From Athripsodes cinereus (lineage: Eukaryota > Arthropoda > Insecta > Trichoptera > Leptoceridae): a stretch of 64,000 nt of DNA. Within the stretch, counting starts at the first letter, position 1. Every line of letters starts with the position of its first letter. The notes under the pieces are model-generated. The model saw nothing but the letters and a program-made list of their open reading frames with translations, was not told the origin of the DNA and ran no database searches. Where the stretch lies: contig OX388313.1 of NCBI GenBank assembly GCA_947579605.1, positions 5,022,001 through 5,086,000 on the forward strand, given 5' to 3'. This document shows, piece after piece, positions 1 to 10,371 of the stretch. Position numbers and translations under genes: made by a program.

Positions 1-23
1 ATGGTATAGTAGTAGTAGTAGAG
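1..23 (+). repeat. 3' end of TAG-tailed short repeat (SINE-like), cut by window edge
   Basis: The window opens with the last bases of a short interspersed repeat found about twenty times here: ATGGTATAG followed by TAG units. Complete copies (16721-16970 and 60554-60803) show what is missing upstream. Confidence 0.7.
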
Positions 24-783
24 TTTATTATTATTAAACCATTTCAATATCGGCTATATTATGACGAATTAGACGTGGGAGGTATCCCGCTATGTTATTT
101 TTATCATAATATGTCTTTTAAATTTAATATTTCCTAGTCCGTCACAGTTTATGAGACTCGCTGGCTACGGTAGATTTCCTCAACTTCCTGTTTGTTCACC
201 GGGAGAAGAAAGTGGATAATGAAGTTGGTTTTGTTTCGTAATTATGTAGATAGATAGGCAAAAAGATATTCTGAAGATTATAAAATGCTGTCTGAAAATA
301 ACATTCACTGTTCCACTATGTAATATCAGGAAGAAATATGAATAAACACATTTATTTCATTCTTTTATATCTTCACGGCATTTCATAAATGTGAGGTTAC
401 CAGCAATTGTATGTATACAATATTCAGGTTGTATTCTTCGTTACAGGGTGAATGGCATACCTCATCGTTGTATCGCAGACGTTAAATGCATTATAGTCAT
501 ATTCTATCAATACCTATTTCTTCCAGAAGGACATCTCAAAAATTAGGGGAAAAAAATGAAATACCTACCTTCTCTTAGCTGGAGATTTTATTATAATATT
601 ATCGTCTAGCCAACTCATTTTATTTATTTATTAATTCAAACACAACAGCACATAATACGTAACTTAAATCACAAATAAGGCCAATAACAGTGTTTATACA
701 TATACGATTTAATTTATAAGGCACTTATAAGTTTTTTTATTAATTGTATTGTAATATTATTTATCACTCTATACCCTTATGTC
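24..783. other. AT-rich unassigned stretch
   Basis: No gene is visible. Positions about 431-495 resemble the core of the TAG-tailed repeat on the minus strand (a 'ggcatacctcatcg' segment), heavily decayed. A TTTATTTATT run near 617-632 could be an old LINE tail. Nothing else is recognised. Confidence 0.35.
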
Positions 784-1110
784 GTGTCCCAGATGGGGTA
801 GGCAGAGAAAATGGAACGCCATTTTGATCTATCCTTACATACTTTTTTCTCTTCCCCACCATTTATCTAGATTCTAATAGATACATGCACGCCAATCCCT
901 CTTACTCAAAACGCGACCGCCATTGATATTTTGATTTCACGTGATCTAGCCGTATATTTTGGACGTCCGCGCTTTCTCACACCTCCTCTTTTAGGTAAAA
1001 CGTCCTCTTCGTCATTCTGTCGTTGTTAATTCGCTCAGCACGTCCAAACATCTCAGCTTATTTACACGCAATCTATCCACAACACTCCTCTCGCACCCGC
1101 TCATACTCAG
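784..1110 (-). pseudogene. LINE ORF2 C-terminal fragment (RTE-like family with FGHVERM motif)
   Basis: Read on the minus strand with frameshifts, this gives pieces typical of insect LINE endonuclease-reverse transcriptase C-termini. They are an FGRAERINNDRMTKRTFYL-like block, a KRGRPK block, and finally VCKDRSKWRSIFSAYP just before the 3' end. The same blocks in the same order occur at 10372-10668 and 45474-45958, so the family assignment is firm although the copy is broken. No catalytic RT motif is present; this is only the 3' tail of a 5'-truncated insertion. It has no expected function. Confidence 0.7.
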
Positions 1111-1740
1111 TCATGATACTGACAAAAAGAAAAAAAAATAATTAAAAACACGTTACTGTTTTTTGGTCACTGTTATTTCACTCTCATCTACTTTAACTAT
1201 TATTCTCGCGACATTATTATAGATAATAAACAAACGAAAGTCTCTTAAGTACCTACCTAGTGTATAGTGTAGCGACTATCTATCTATTCACGTGTTAATA
1301 GGTAGGCACTTGTGAAATATAAATATATCACAGAGTAGTGACCTATTTAATAAGAAAACATCACTTCACATCACGCACACTATTTACAACAAAGATTAAC
1401 ACAATATATCGCACGCTCACAACAACAGTGACATATCTCAAAAAAATGCTGTTTTGAGATAAGCGCGTTTAAAGTTTTGAAATAAACATTTTGTTAATAT
1501 ATTTTTCATTAATATATCTATCTCTAACTTTTACAGAATTAGAATTAATATTCTCCTTTATTTTTTAAATTTGTCCGTGCTATTTAAAAAGGTTTTATAT
1601 TTAGAAAATGACATCTGAAGCAACGTAGGTAGCAAAAGAGACGTTTTTGTAAGTAAATATATGAAAAAAATTATTCAGTAATATTTTTTAGATAGGTACC
1701 TGTGTCGTGGTTCGTAAATATTTTATTTGCCTCACTTTTA
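1111..1740. other. AT-rich unassigned stretch
   Basis: No open frame, repeat family or RNA gene recognised. Contains simple A/T-rich sequence only. Confidence 0.4.
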
Positions 1741-1803
1741 CAGGACTCTCGAAAATTCATGAAAAAGAACGGGAGACGAATTCTTTGCTGGATGGTCCAC
1801 GGA
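1741..1803 (-). repeat. TAG-tailed SINE, head module only, minus strand
   Basis: Matches the head of the complete minus-strand copy at 60741-60803 (gacactcgaaaa, then gggagac, attcttt and tccacgg). It lies directly beside a core module in the opposite orientation (1820-1985), so head and core are not one simple insertion here. Confidence 0.65.
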
Positions 1804-1819
1804 AAATAAAGGTAGCTCA

Positions 1820-1985
1820 GCATCTTAAATTCAGCGATGAGGTTTGCCATCCTGAATGTCTTGATTTTTTGTTGGCACGATGAGGACAGCTTGCATTTTT
1901 ATTATATGCAGCTTATTTTCTTGTTACCCAACTTGTGGGATGTCCCGTGATGGGATAGTAGTACCTAATAGTAGCAGTAGCATAA
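1820..1985 (+). repeat. TAG-tailed SINE, core plus 3' tail
   Basis: Starts with CATCTTAAATTCAGCGATGAGG and ends in GATGGGATAGTAGTA plus degenerate TAG units. It follows the layout of the copy at 46196-46372 and ends in an imperfect TAG microsatellite. Confidence 0.75.
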
Positions 1986-2339
1986 TTGTCTTCATATACC
2001 TCTGATAATAATGAATTATCTAGGAGCACGTTCAGAAGGTGAAACTTTTTCAAAGAAGGCAATGATTTTCCTGTTAAATGCCTGGTGAAAGTGGCCCTAT
2101 AGGATGTATAAATATATTAAAAATATGTACATATAGATAATATTTCAAACGGGCCTCAATCTCATCGTTTATAATCTCTACCGTCCAACACTATCTTGTG
2201 ATGTTGTTATCTGATAATAGTTTGTTTTTAAAATAGTACATAGCTGTCACCGGGAACAGGTCATTGTATCTTATTTTATTATATTATCTACTAATAAATA
2301 TTTAGGTGACCATCTTTTATATATTAGTGCTGAAATAAT

Positions 2340-2478
2340 AATTTATTATTCTTCTTCTTCTTCTTCATGTGTCTTGCCGGGTCCCCCCGACGTTGACGAC
2401 CATTTGAGAGAAAGCTTCCCTGTCCTGGGCGGCGCGAAACAGCTCCTCCACGGTTCTGACACCGGTCCACTCTAATTA
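2340..2478 (-). pseudogene. LINE ORF2 C-terminus with (GAA)n tail
   Basis: The minus strand reads EWTGVRTVEELFRAAQDREAF and MVVNVGGTRQDT, a stop, then a GAAGAAGAA tail. The same protein block (RNIREWTG, then LF.AAQDRE, then a VNVGGT-like end) occurs at 7640-7790, 22190-22360, 23338-23472 and 53882-54085. It is therefore the 3' end of one LINE family with a GAA-repeat tail. This copy is short and 5' truncated, but its reading frame is undamaged over about 40 codons. Confidence 0.75.
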
Positions 2479-2555
2479 TTAATATTATTATTAATGAAAT
2501 GAAATAAAAAAAAATGGAATAATTCGTTTTCATCGACACCTATTGTACATATGTA
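2479..2555. other. AT-rich spacer
   Basis: Short AT-rich spacer; an ATAATTATTA-like word on both sides of the preceding LINE tail may be its target duplication. Confidence 0.3.
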
Positions 2556-3066
2556 CATATTACCCCTATTCTATTTAATTTTTAGTGTGCACTAACTAAA
2601 ATAGAACGATCCAATTTTAGTTATTGCACATTAGTATTCTATAAACTCTAAAATATCATATAAAATACGAATTTTAGTTCAAGTGACCTTAGTTATTAAA
2701 TTTAGGAACGTTCTTATTTTAGTTTGAATCAATATAGAATAGGGGGTATCAATATAGAATAGAACGATCCAATTTTAGTTATTGCACATTAGTATTCTAT
2801 AAACTCTAAAATATCATATAAAATACGAATTTTAGTTCAAGTGACCTTAGTTATTAAATTTAGGAACGTTCTTATTTTAGTTTGAATCAATATAGAATAG
2901 GGGGTATCAATATAGAATAGAACGATCCAATTTTAGTTATTGCACATTAGTATTCTATAAACTCTAAAATATCATATAAAATACGAATTTTAGTTCAAGT
3001 GACCTTAGTTATTAAATTTAGGAACGTTCTTATTTTAGTTTGAATCAATATAGAATAGGGGGTATT
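2556..3066. mobile_element. MITE with 158-bp unit tandemly tripled
   Basis: Ends are inverted: TACCCCTATTCTAT at the left and ATAGAATAGGGGGTA at the right. Inside, a unit with its own subterminal inverted repeat (AACTAAAATAGAACG and CGTTCTTATTTTAGTT) repeats at a period of exactly 158 bp: GATCC falls at 2608, 2766 and 2924. Repeat copies look identical by eye. No coding capacity. The superfamily cannot be told from these ends. Confidence 0.75.
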
Positions 3067-3183
3067 GTAGTGGGTGAAACAGGCAAACATATTTTGCACA
3101 CCATAAAATTAAGAAATGGTTTGTGGTGTGAATGTGGAATGTACTTGTAGTGAAATTTAATGTTCCACTGTGTCTTTATTAAT

Positions 3184-3226
3184 CGTGAGCCGGCTTTCGA
3201 GAGATTCCGCTCTCATCATCAGACCA
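3184..3226 (-). ncRNA. Hammerhead-like ribozyme core (family B, left arm)
   Basis: On the minus strand: CTGATGA (3216-3222), a GAGAG/CTCTC stem II, GAAA, a GCCGGC palindrome as loopless stem III, then the UC cleavage context. Stem I begins U-A then G-C. Compared with the canonical core there is an extra U after CUGAUGA. Confidence 0.55.
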
Positions 3227-3248
3227 ACGTATCAAGTTAGCGTAACAT

Positions 3249-3296
3249 TAGCCTGATGATGAGAGCGAACGTTCTTGAAAGCTGGCTCGCGATTTA
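3249..3296 (+). ncRNA. Hammerhead-like ribozyme core (family B, right arm)
   Basis: CTGATGA at 3253-3259, stem II 3261-3266 with 3271-3276 around loop GAAC, GAAA at 3277-3280, GCTGGC (one mismatch from palindrome) as stem III, then TC. Stem I starts with C52-G89 and G51-C90. The opposite arm has U-A at the first of these, so the pair covaries. Confidence 0.55.
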
Positions 3297-3380
3297 TAAG
3301 TCACTGTGGAAGCATTGTATCTATTTTATTTTGATTAATTTGACATGAATCTTCACCATGTTCCGTCGGTCGACAATACT

Positions 3381-3984
3381 ATCGACTTGTATGAGATTAG
3401 ATTCACAGACTCTGTGAAGTCTCTTTGCATGGTCATTTATAAGTAAATCTGTATTGTCTTGCATTGATTTTCCTTTACTCTTTTGATACATCTTGAACGA
3501 TTTCTCAAAATGATAAATGTGATCAACGCTTTCGAAACATACACTTTGACATAATACTTAATTATGTTATGTTTTATAGGTGTTTTTAAGAAGATGAACA
3601 GATTGTTCACTTCCTGGTTCGCTTTGGAACATAATTTTAATGGTAGGTTTATAAAATATTGAAAAGCGTCGTTAATTAAAATTTTGATGTATTTGCTCTT
3701 TATGGTTATTTTATGTCCGATGTTTGGCTTCTGTTTAATTTAAAGAAGGGGCGTTAAAGGAATCTTGCAGATGAAAATACGATTCTCTTTTTGGTTGACG
3801 AACTGTCATTGGACATTCTCGTAACATCTTTGAAGAAAAGATTATATTTTGTTTATTGTTTATATATTTAGGTAGTTTATTGTTTTGCGTATTTATTTAT
3901 TAAGCATCTTTTTTATGTATATTTATTTATTTTTATAATTTTATATACTTATATGCTTACTTTATTCTTTTTCTTTTAATTTGA
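3381..3984. other. AT-rich unassigned stretch
   Basis: No gene recognised. TATTTATTTATT runs near 3889-3935 may belong to LINE tails. Confidence 0.35.
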
Positions 3985-4035
3985 TGGGTTAGCTGGAATA
4001 TATCACGCTATTGCGATAAACTCGCCTGTTGCACA
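3985..4035 (+). repeat. CR1/Jockey-type LINE 3' UTR hairpin remnant
   Basis: GGAATATATCACGC and GCGATAAACTCGCC form the hairpin seen in better copies at 4640-4775, 41128-41210 and 58270-58410. Only the hairpin is left. Confidence 0.5.
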
Positions 4036-4431
4036 AAATTATTTGCTCAGTTATTGTTTTCGCTTTATCCTGTTCTTTATTTTTTTGCGCAATTAAGATT
4101 TATTATTATTTTATTCGAATACCGTGTGACCCTAGAAGTTTAATTAGTATATTTAAAGTTTGTAAGTATAGTACCTTCTACTTCCATACTGCGTTGTCTT
4201 TTGGAAGAACCATACATAAGTTAATTATTTTTTCTAATTTAACATAAACCTCCAGCAAATAAGTACCGTCTCAAAATGTAAAGTTAGTTACATATCTGTG
4301 TCTCAATTCTCACATCGCATTCTTAAAGGGGTAAGCAAAGAGAATCATAATTAGGAAGACTTATATTTAGTACTTTCACATTGTCTTAGATTATATAGTG
4401 CGGTGGGCAGATTTTAAATAAAACTTCTTCA
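4036..4431. other. AT-rich unassigned stretch
   Basis: A 72-codon open frame at 4029-4247 has no recognisable domain, and its first bases overlap the LINE hairpin. I regard it as chance. Nothing else recognised. Confidence 0.35.
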
Positions 4432-4562
4432 ATTTACGCTAGCTTGATGATGAGAGCGGAAGCTCTTGTAAACCGACTCACGAGTTATAAAGTCACTGTG
4501 GAGGTATTTTCATTTTATAAATTTCACATGAACTAACACCAAATACCGTCGGTGGACAGTAT
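4432..4562 (+). mobile_element. PLE-like family B, copy 2, single arm
   Basis: Runs from the hammerhead-like core (TTGATGATGAGAGCGGAAGC, with the first C of CUGAUGA changed to T) through AAAGTCACTGTGGAGG to CCGTCGGTGGACAG. GAAA is also changed (GTAAA), so this ribozyme is broken. No inverted partner arm is obvious. Confidence 0.55.
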
Positions 4563-4639
4563 AAATCTTTAAGATTACCAACACGACGTGCTCTTGATAT
4601 TATTACCAAACGTTTATTACGAGACTTAAAAAATGATAT

Positions 4640-4775
4640 GGGCTAATTGGAAGATATCGCGCTTTTACGATAAACTCGCCCTTTGTAAAACGATTGTGAT
4701 TGTATGAACGCATTTATTCATTAAATTGTTTGCTACCAATGTACAATAAAGAATGAATATTTTAGTATAGAATAT
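4640..4775 (+). repeat. CR1/Jockey-type LINE 3' end
   Basis: TTGGAAGATATCGCGC and ACGATAAACTCGCC hairpin, then a T-rich region and CAATAAAGAATGAAT at the 3' end. Same family as 58270-58410. Non-coding 3' UTR only. Confidence 0.6.
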
Positions 4776-5247
4776 GCGATAAAATAATAATATATAATTA
4801 TATCGATGAATCTAATAAAGCATCAATATGATATGAAATATAGGTAAGTAATGCCTCGAAATTTTATAATAAGTCGGTACACGGCGCATTGTAATTTTAT
4901 AAAAAGGTATGTTTATTATACATAATGCATACTATACTACACACATAGTACACAGGTAGATAGTTATAAATATTATTAAAACATTATATTACAGTACAAG
5001 TGAGTAGTTTGGTATAATAATAATTATATAGTATGTATGCACAACCTTGGGGTCATTATCAACACCATCGCTCTTGTACTATGAGCACAGACATCAGCTG
5101 GTTGCTTCGATACAGGCATTTTACGTTTTGCAATCTTTATCAGTAGGCCTGATACTACTTTTTTTGATTCCTTTAACTTTGTAGATTTTTTTTAGCTTTT
5201 ATGCTAGTTATGGTAGTCCATTTTTTAAATTTATATATTATATAACC
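4776..5247. other. AT-rich unassigned stretch
   Basis: Nothing recognised beyond simple AT-rich sequence. Confidence 0.35.
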
Positions 5248-5453
5248 TCATAAATATAATAATAATTGTTTAAGTTTTCGCAACGTCTTGTATCGTTGAT
5301 GTTCTCGGGTTTGCTGCGTGGATCTCCGTCGTTCTTTCCTCAAGCTTTCATTCCTGAAGATGGCTTCAACATCGAAGCCGAAAGCTAGAAGAAAGAACGA
5401 CGGAGATCCACGCAGCAAACCCGAGAACATCGACGATCATAAATATAATTGTT
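5248..5453. mobile_element. Palindromic PLE-like insertion, family E
   Basis: Arms 5294-5351 and 5380-5435 are near-perfect inverted repeats (GGATCTCCGTCGTTCTTTC and its complement) around a hammerhead core. The flanks carry a long target duplication: 5248-5270 and 5437-5453 share TCATAAATATAAT and TGTT, differing by one AATAAT slippage. No protein. The open frame that crosses the palindrome (5248-5430, minus) is a by-product. Confidence 0.65.
5346..5396 (+). ncRNA. Hammerhead ribozyme core (family E)
   Basis: CTGAAGA at 5354-5360 (variable position 7 = A), stem II GGCTTC/GAAGCC (5362-5367 with 5374-5379, perfect), GAAA at 5380-5383, a two-pair stem III (GC) then UA as 16.1-17. Stem I pairs 5351-5353 with 5388-5390 and, after a two-base internal loop, four more pairs (CTTT with AAAG). 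All helices are present; an extra U follows CUGAAGA. Activity not shown. Confidence 0.6.
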
Positions 5454-7639
5454 AGTTGTACAATGACATCTATAAATATTTTTTAACTTTGTTTACTTGA
5501 TTATTACGTCAAATCGAGGCACGCCACCTATTCTTAATGCTTTATTATTTATTGTCGCGGAGAGGACGATCTAATGTTAATTACATGCGATTAATACGCT
5601 AGCTACCACACTTGAGGGATGAGCGGTGATTGTTTATCAATAGACATTCTGCTTTTTCTGTTGTTAGTCGGCAATCTATTGGAGCATGATTTGGTCTATT
5701 TTTTTATATATATTTTTTAATTATAAAATTACTCAAATAACATAAAAGTTACGAACACCGAAACACCATTGATTGAACATGGTAATTTTATAAAAGTCTT
5801 ATAATAATATAGTCTCAATGTCATGATCCAGTCTTCTAGGACAAGGTACAGCTTTACAGCTTTTAATATTAAAGGGTATATTCAGTATAATAAACTTTCA
5901 TAATTATATGTATATCTTTAAATTCATATGTACTTAAGTTGGTAATTGTAACAGTGTGTTGAATTGTAGGTATTTGTAACAGTATGTGGAATCAAATGAA
6001 TGGATTTTTTTAAAGACTATTTGTGTAGAATATTTCTTATGCCATCTTCACGGTATTGTAAAAAAAGCGTTAATGATTAAATAAATATAGGTAGGTTTTC
6101 GTAAATTCTTAGATATATGTCATCTTCACCTTGCATACCTAAACAATAATATGTTTAATTTTCAAAATCTTCTAGTTCTACTCCATTTCTTGATACTTTA
6201 ATACAGTCAACATCGATGATTTAACAAAGATTTAAGAATTTAGGAATATCATGGAAAAAAGTGATGGTGCGTATAAAAAAAGCTCATTTTTTTCCTTTGT
6301 CCTCAAAACAAGTGGTGAAGGGCGAATTCAATGATGAAGAGATATATTTTTATAATTATTTAAATTTTACACTTTTTATCCTTGATAATGTCAGGCAATT
6401 AAGCTAGTACATACATATAATAAATAATTGTGATATCACATATTATAAAAACTAGCCTGTATTTCGTTTACTATTTAAGGCAAAACAGGCTGTGACCAAT
6501 TCATAAGCAAGTAACGCCTCTTTCACCCTTATAAGGAATGTATTAACTGCAATTATTATTTACTATTAATATTTTATAAAGGTAGTATTTATATTAATAC
6601 AATATGTTGTATGTACTTACTAACCGTGTATTTATAAGCAGTTTTATAATTTGTAGATAGCCTTTAAATTTTATTATGATAATTTTGAAATGCCCCTGTT
6701 TCGTTTTGTATTATAATCATCGAGAAGAGCCGAAACTGGCCAATGTACGAATTTTAATGTAAGTGTATTGATAGGTAGGTATTTGGTCGGGTATTATTTA
6801 GTGTCTTCATTATGTCAAACTCTTAGTCTTTGATTTTCCGCCCGAAAAACGTATAGTAAATAAAATCTGTCTTTATTATCACGGCGTCTCTCGCAGCAGA
6901 GTAGCTACCAAATTAATTAAAAGTAATATTAATTCAGGTAGCCATTTTATATAAGAAAAATTGTTATCGCATAAAATTATTTAGTTTTTCTATCTAACTT
7001 CGGTTTGAAAGCAACTGATTTTCTTGTTAATGTAACATAAATAACAGGTCCTTTTTAAATAAAAGCAAATAAATATATTTTTCCAGTGTTGTGATATCAG
7101 TGAAATAACGCTTTATGTACAAAAAATGTTGACAATGAAATACACTTTGTCGTTTAGGTTTGTTAATTCTCCAAAAGCACATATTTGATCCATGGATTTC
7201 AAAAGAAATTTAAAAGACCTAATCAGTAAAGTGCGAATGTTATGAAATGGACAATCACTGGCTAAAGTCCGTTTTCGGTCTTCGATTACAATTTATATTA
7301 ATAATAGTATTTCTGGTTATGAATAATAAATGATTTATCGACACCTTTTTATCTCAATAAGTGTGTATGTTTACATGGTGTACACTTACATACATATATT
7401 AATTTAATGGTAATTACTGGAAAGTAATTATTTGACACCAATATGTGTGAGTCATTTAAAAATAAATTATAATTTATCTACTTTTTAACATATCTGACCT
7501 TGTTTACGCCTCGTGGGGTCTCAGAAAAATACATGAATAATTTTATTTATTTATTATCAAATGTAAAAAAAGTATAATCTATTTATATCATTGATACTTT
7601 TATGAAAATATGGCATCATACAATGGTTTTAAAATAGAG
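5454..7639. other. Long AT-rich stretch with no recognised feature
   Basis: About 2.2 kb without a convincing open frame, repeat family or RNA gene. It may include host intergenic DNA or repeats too old to recognise. Confidence 0.4.
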
Positions 7640-7790
7640 GATTGAGGGCTGTAAAGGGTTAGGAAGAAAGCAGATTTCCTGGCTTCGGAACATCCGAGAC
7701 TGGACCGGGATGGAAAGTGTGGAAGAGCTGTTTCGTGCTGTCCAGGATAGACAAAGTTTCTGTCGGGTGATCGTCAATAACATAATTCTA
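7640..7790 (+). pseudogene. LINE ORF2 C-terminus (RNIREWTG family)
   Basis: Plus-strand reading GLGRKQISWLRNIRDWTG, then SVEELFRAVQDRQSFCRVIVNN. Compare 53882-54085 and 22190-22360. It lacks the GAA tail because the fragment ends against a different LINE in the opposite orientation. Confidence 0.7.
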
Positions 7791-7885
7791 TCCAGTGCAT
7801 CATTATGGATGACATTATAGTCCTCGATGTCCCGCTTGATCACTTTCATCCACCTGCGTTTGGGTCAACCTCTGGACATCCTACA
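7786..7885 (-). pseudogene. LINE ORF2 C-terminal fragment (second family)
   Basis: Minus strand reads PKRRWMKVIKRDIEDYNV followed by DALDRI. This matches the layout of the GRPKKRW...VK.DM...DALDR C-terminus of common insect LINEs. It abuts the preceding LINE fragment tail to tail. Confidence 0.55.
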
Positions 7886-8044
7886 AGTAACTTCTAGTTA
7901 TTTGCTTTTATTACTCACGTACTCTAGAAATTTCTGGAATTCATATGTTCTCATGTCAACCCACTTAACTGGATCTTCTCTTCGCGATATGAAACTATTG
8001 ATGGTATAATTCATTAATGCAGGGGCAGTTAGCGGAGGATAAAC

Positions 8045-8212
8045 TACACTAAATAAACACGCAAGTTGTCCTCCCCATGTCAATAAAAGTAAAGATATTC
8101 AGGATTACTAGCATACCTCATCGATGTTTTACGATTACCTGCCTCATGCATGACACTCAAAAACTAGCAGAAAAGAGTGTGAGACGTACTCTTTACCTCG
8201 TGATAGTACAAA
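8045..8212 (-). repeat. TAG-tailed SINE, decayed, minus strand
   Basis: In minus orientation, segments correspond in order to the complete copy at 60554-60803: CGCAAGTTGTCCTC, GATATTCAGGAT, CATACCTCATCG, CCTGCC, GACACTCAAAAA, GTGAGAC and TCTTTACC. The TAG end is missing. Confidence 0.6.
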
Positions 8213-8460
8213 ATTTATAATATAGAAAATACACACTGTTGTAATTACTTTATTTTATCCCAATGACGGACGTTCGCTTCATACTTCAATTATTTTTCTT
8301 TTTTCTTGTACTTATGCGAAGTATTTCATATAACTACATACATAATTATCAAGATGAGTTCATATTTATACTGAGTACCTACGTGTACGTATATTTGTTT
8401 GATTAAACTTACGATGTTTGGGTGGTCTAGGAAGGAAGGCAGTGCAACGCAAGTTTTTAT

Positions 8461-9806
8461 TTTATTTTATTTTTATTTTATTTATTAGTAAAAGTACATA
8501 ACAGATAACAACTATAAATATGGTTTACAAAATAGAAAAAAGACGTTCATAACTCAGCTGTCATCCACAAACATGTACCACAGATAAGTAAATTATTTAA
8601 GTATCACATATTCCGCTCATTCATCTGTTCTCACTAGCATATCACACAAGCAGCCATCGCTAACATACCAAAATACAGTTTGAAATATAAAAAGCAGAAA
8701 AGAAGAAAAAACGTACAAAAATTTGTATTGTTAGAAAAAGAAAACTATTACTAAAAGATAGAAAAATAAACATATGAGATCACTTGGGGGTGGAGGGTGT
8801 GGGGAAAAGGGTAAGGGATATGGGGAAAGGGGAACAAGACATGCCTACTGGTTTGAAATTATGTTTGTAGTAAGAGTTTTTAGTACCTGTCTCTTGTATG
8901 CGAGTGGAGATAAATTAAAAATATCCAGCTCTATTAAGTGGTTATCGTGAAGATCGGCCAATCTATGCAAGGGTCGCCTCACCCCCGCACCAGTGGCCGA
9001 CCCCGGCATGTAAAAGAGACGATGTGAGCGGCCTAAGGTTGGTACGCGGAAGCATAACTTACTAAGTATTCCCGGGGCATCAGTTACCGAGTTACAAATC
9101 TTGTACAGTGCGCAGGCATCCAACATATTCCGCCTCAAAACAAGCGGGGGCAACCACGAGTGCGGGATATCAAGACGATATTTAAATTTGACATTACGGA
9201 TGAATTTTTTTTGCACTCTTTCCAATTGTTGTTCATATTTGACATAGTGTGGGTTCCATACAGTTGAGCAGTATTCTAATTTGGATCTTACTAGAGATGT
9301 GAAAAGTGTGATCATGGATTTATGATTTTTGAAGCTTTTGGTCGTCCGTGAGATAAAACCCAACATTTTGTTACAATGCAACGTAATGTCGTCGATGTGG
9401 TTACTAAAATGAAGTTTAGAATCAAACATTACGCCAAGGTCACGAATAGTTGTTACAGAGTCAAGTTGGTGATTATTTATAGAGTAATTGTATGTGAATT
9501 TGCTTCGGTTTTTTGTGAAGGTAATTGTCTGACATTTTTTGAGATTAAGGAATAATCTATTAGCATCACAGTAAGCGGACAGTCTAGTCAGGTCTTCCTG
9601 TAATTTGTGGCAGTCATGTATTGATGTGATTTTTCTGAAAATTTTTAAATCGTCTGCAAATAACAGGAAGTTAGAATGTTGAAAGCAGTCAACAACGTCG
9701 TTAATAAATATAATGAATAATGTAGGAGCAAGCACAGACCCCTGTGGTACCCCGGATGTAATGGTTTGAACGTCTGATTTGTAGCCATTAAGTGTTACAG
9801 TTGTAA
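8461..9806 (-). pseudogene. Jockey/CR1-like LINE, 5'-truncated, with reverse transcriptase C-terminal half
   Basis: The minus-strand frame 9804-8845 encodes about 317 residues and opens with no start codon of its own. It includes SGVPQGSVLAPTLFIIFIND (RT motif around block 4) and FLLFADDLKIF, the FADD catalytic box of non-LTR reverse transcriptases. The thumb and C-terminal region follow (YCSTVWNPHY, then LERVQKKFIRN). The frame is uninterrupted to its stop at 8845. About 380 bases of 3' UTR follow, ending in a (TTTTA)n tract at 8461-8500, the tail as seen from this strand. The endonuclease, the fingers of RT and ORF1 are absent, so it is dead-on-arrival by 5' truncation. The undamaged frame suggests a fairly recent insertion. 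No host role is suggested. Confidence 0.85.
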
Positions 9807-10214
9807 CAATTTTAATATAATATGTACCTACATGATTTTTTTACATTGCAAACTTTTCAATAATAAAATTCTGTACCTGAGAGCCATTTAGTCTTAAGTA
9901 CTAAAATGCCATTTTCATATTCAATTTTTTAATCGTAAAATCTCAACATTTTACTAGTAATAAGCTGTATATATACACCTTATTGCAAAGACCCTATAGT
10001 ATAGACCCTAAGCATTTCTGTACTTAAGACTATTGTGTTATTTCCGCTTTTTTCGTAACTTTGGCATTTTTGTCAAAAATGCACTTAAGTCCTTATGACT
10101 CTCGGTACAGAATTATATCGAAGGTTAAGTTCCATAATACAAGTATAAAATTTTGAAAATTTTGATTCAATTGGTAATACACACAATCAGCTCCACTCTT
10201 TCAACTCCAAAGTT
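9807..10214. other. AT-rich unassigned stretch
   Basis: Nothing recognised. Confidence 0.35.
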
Positions 10215-10302
10215 TTTTGTTGACACAGAGAAGACGGCTTGCATGTTTGATACATGCAGTTGATCTGCTGGCTACGTGTGGGATATGCCGCGATGGTATA
10301 GA
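10215..10302 (+). repeat. TAG-tailed SINE, 3' part
   Basis: GCTTGCATGTTTGATACATG and CTGCTGGCTACG...GGGATATGCCGCGATGGTATAG match the core and end of the family; the TAG repeats themselves are reduced to one unit. Confidence 0.7.
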
Positions 10303-10304
10303 TC

Positions 10305-10371
10305 ATGGTTGGCTAACATTTTCAGCAGCCGGGCCAAATTTTAGTAATGAGATTTCCTACCGGGCCGGATG
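10305..10371. mobile_element. hAT-like MITE fragment
   Basis: CATGGTTGGCTAACATTTTCAGCAGCCGGGCC and a closing CCGGGCCGGA resemble the ends of small hAT elements (start CAGTGGTTGGC..., internal CGGGCC). Target duplications are not visible. Weak assignment. Confidence 0.35.

Larger units (their letters stand above)
3110..3380. mobile_element. Palindromic PLE-like insertion, family B, copy 1
   Basis: Two head-to-head arms of one sequence. The left arm (about 3135-3225, minus) and right arm (3249-3377, plus) both hold CTGATGATGAGAGCG, a GAAA box and a GCYGGC palindrome. Both then run outward through a CACTGTGGAA-like segment. The right arm ends in CCGTCGGTCGACAAT, a tail shared with the insertion at 47179-47684. 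Other family B copies are at 4432, 27485 and 62854. I infer a non-autonomous Penelope-like element; no protein is encoded. Confidence 0.6.

Noticed and set aside
5248..5430. 60-codon minus-strand frame
   Set aside because: Created by the palindrome of family E; both halves encode mirror sequence.
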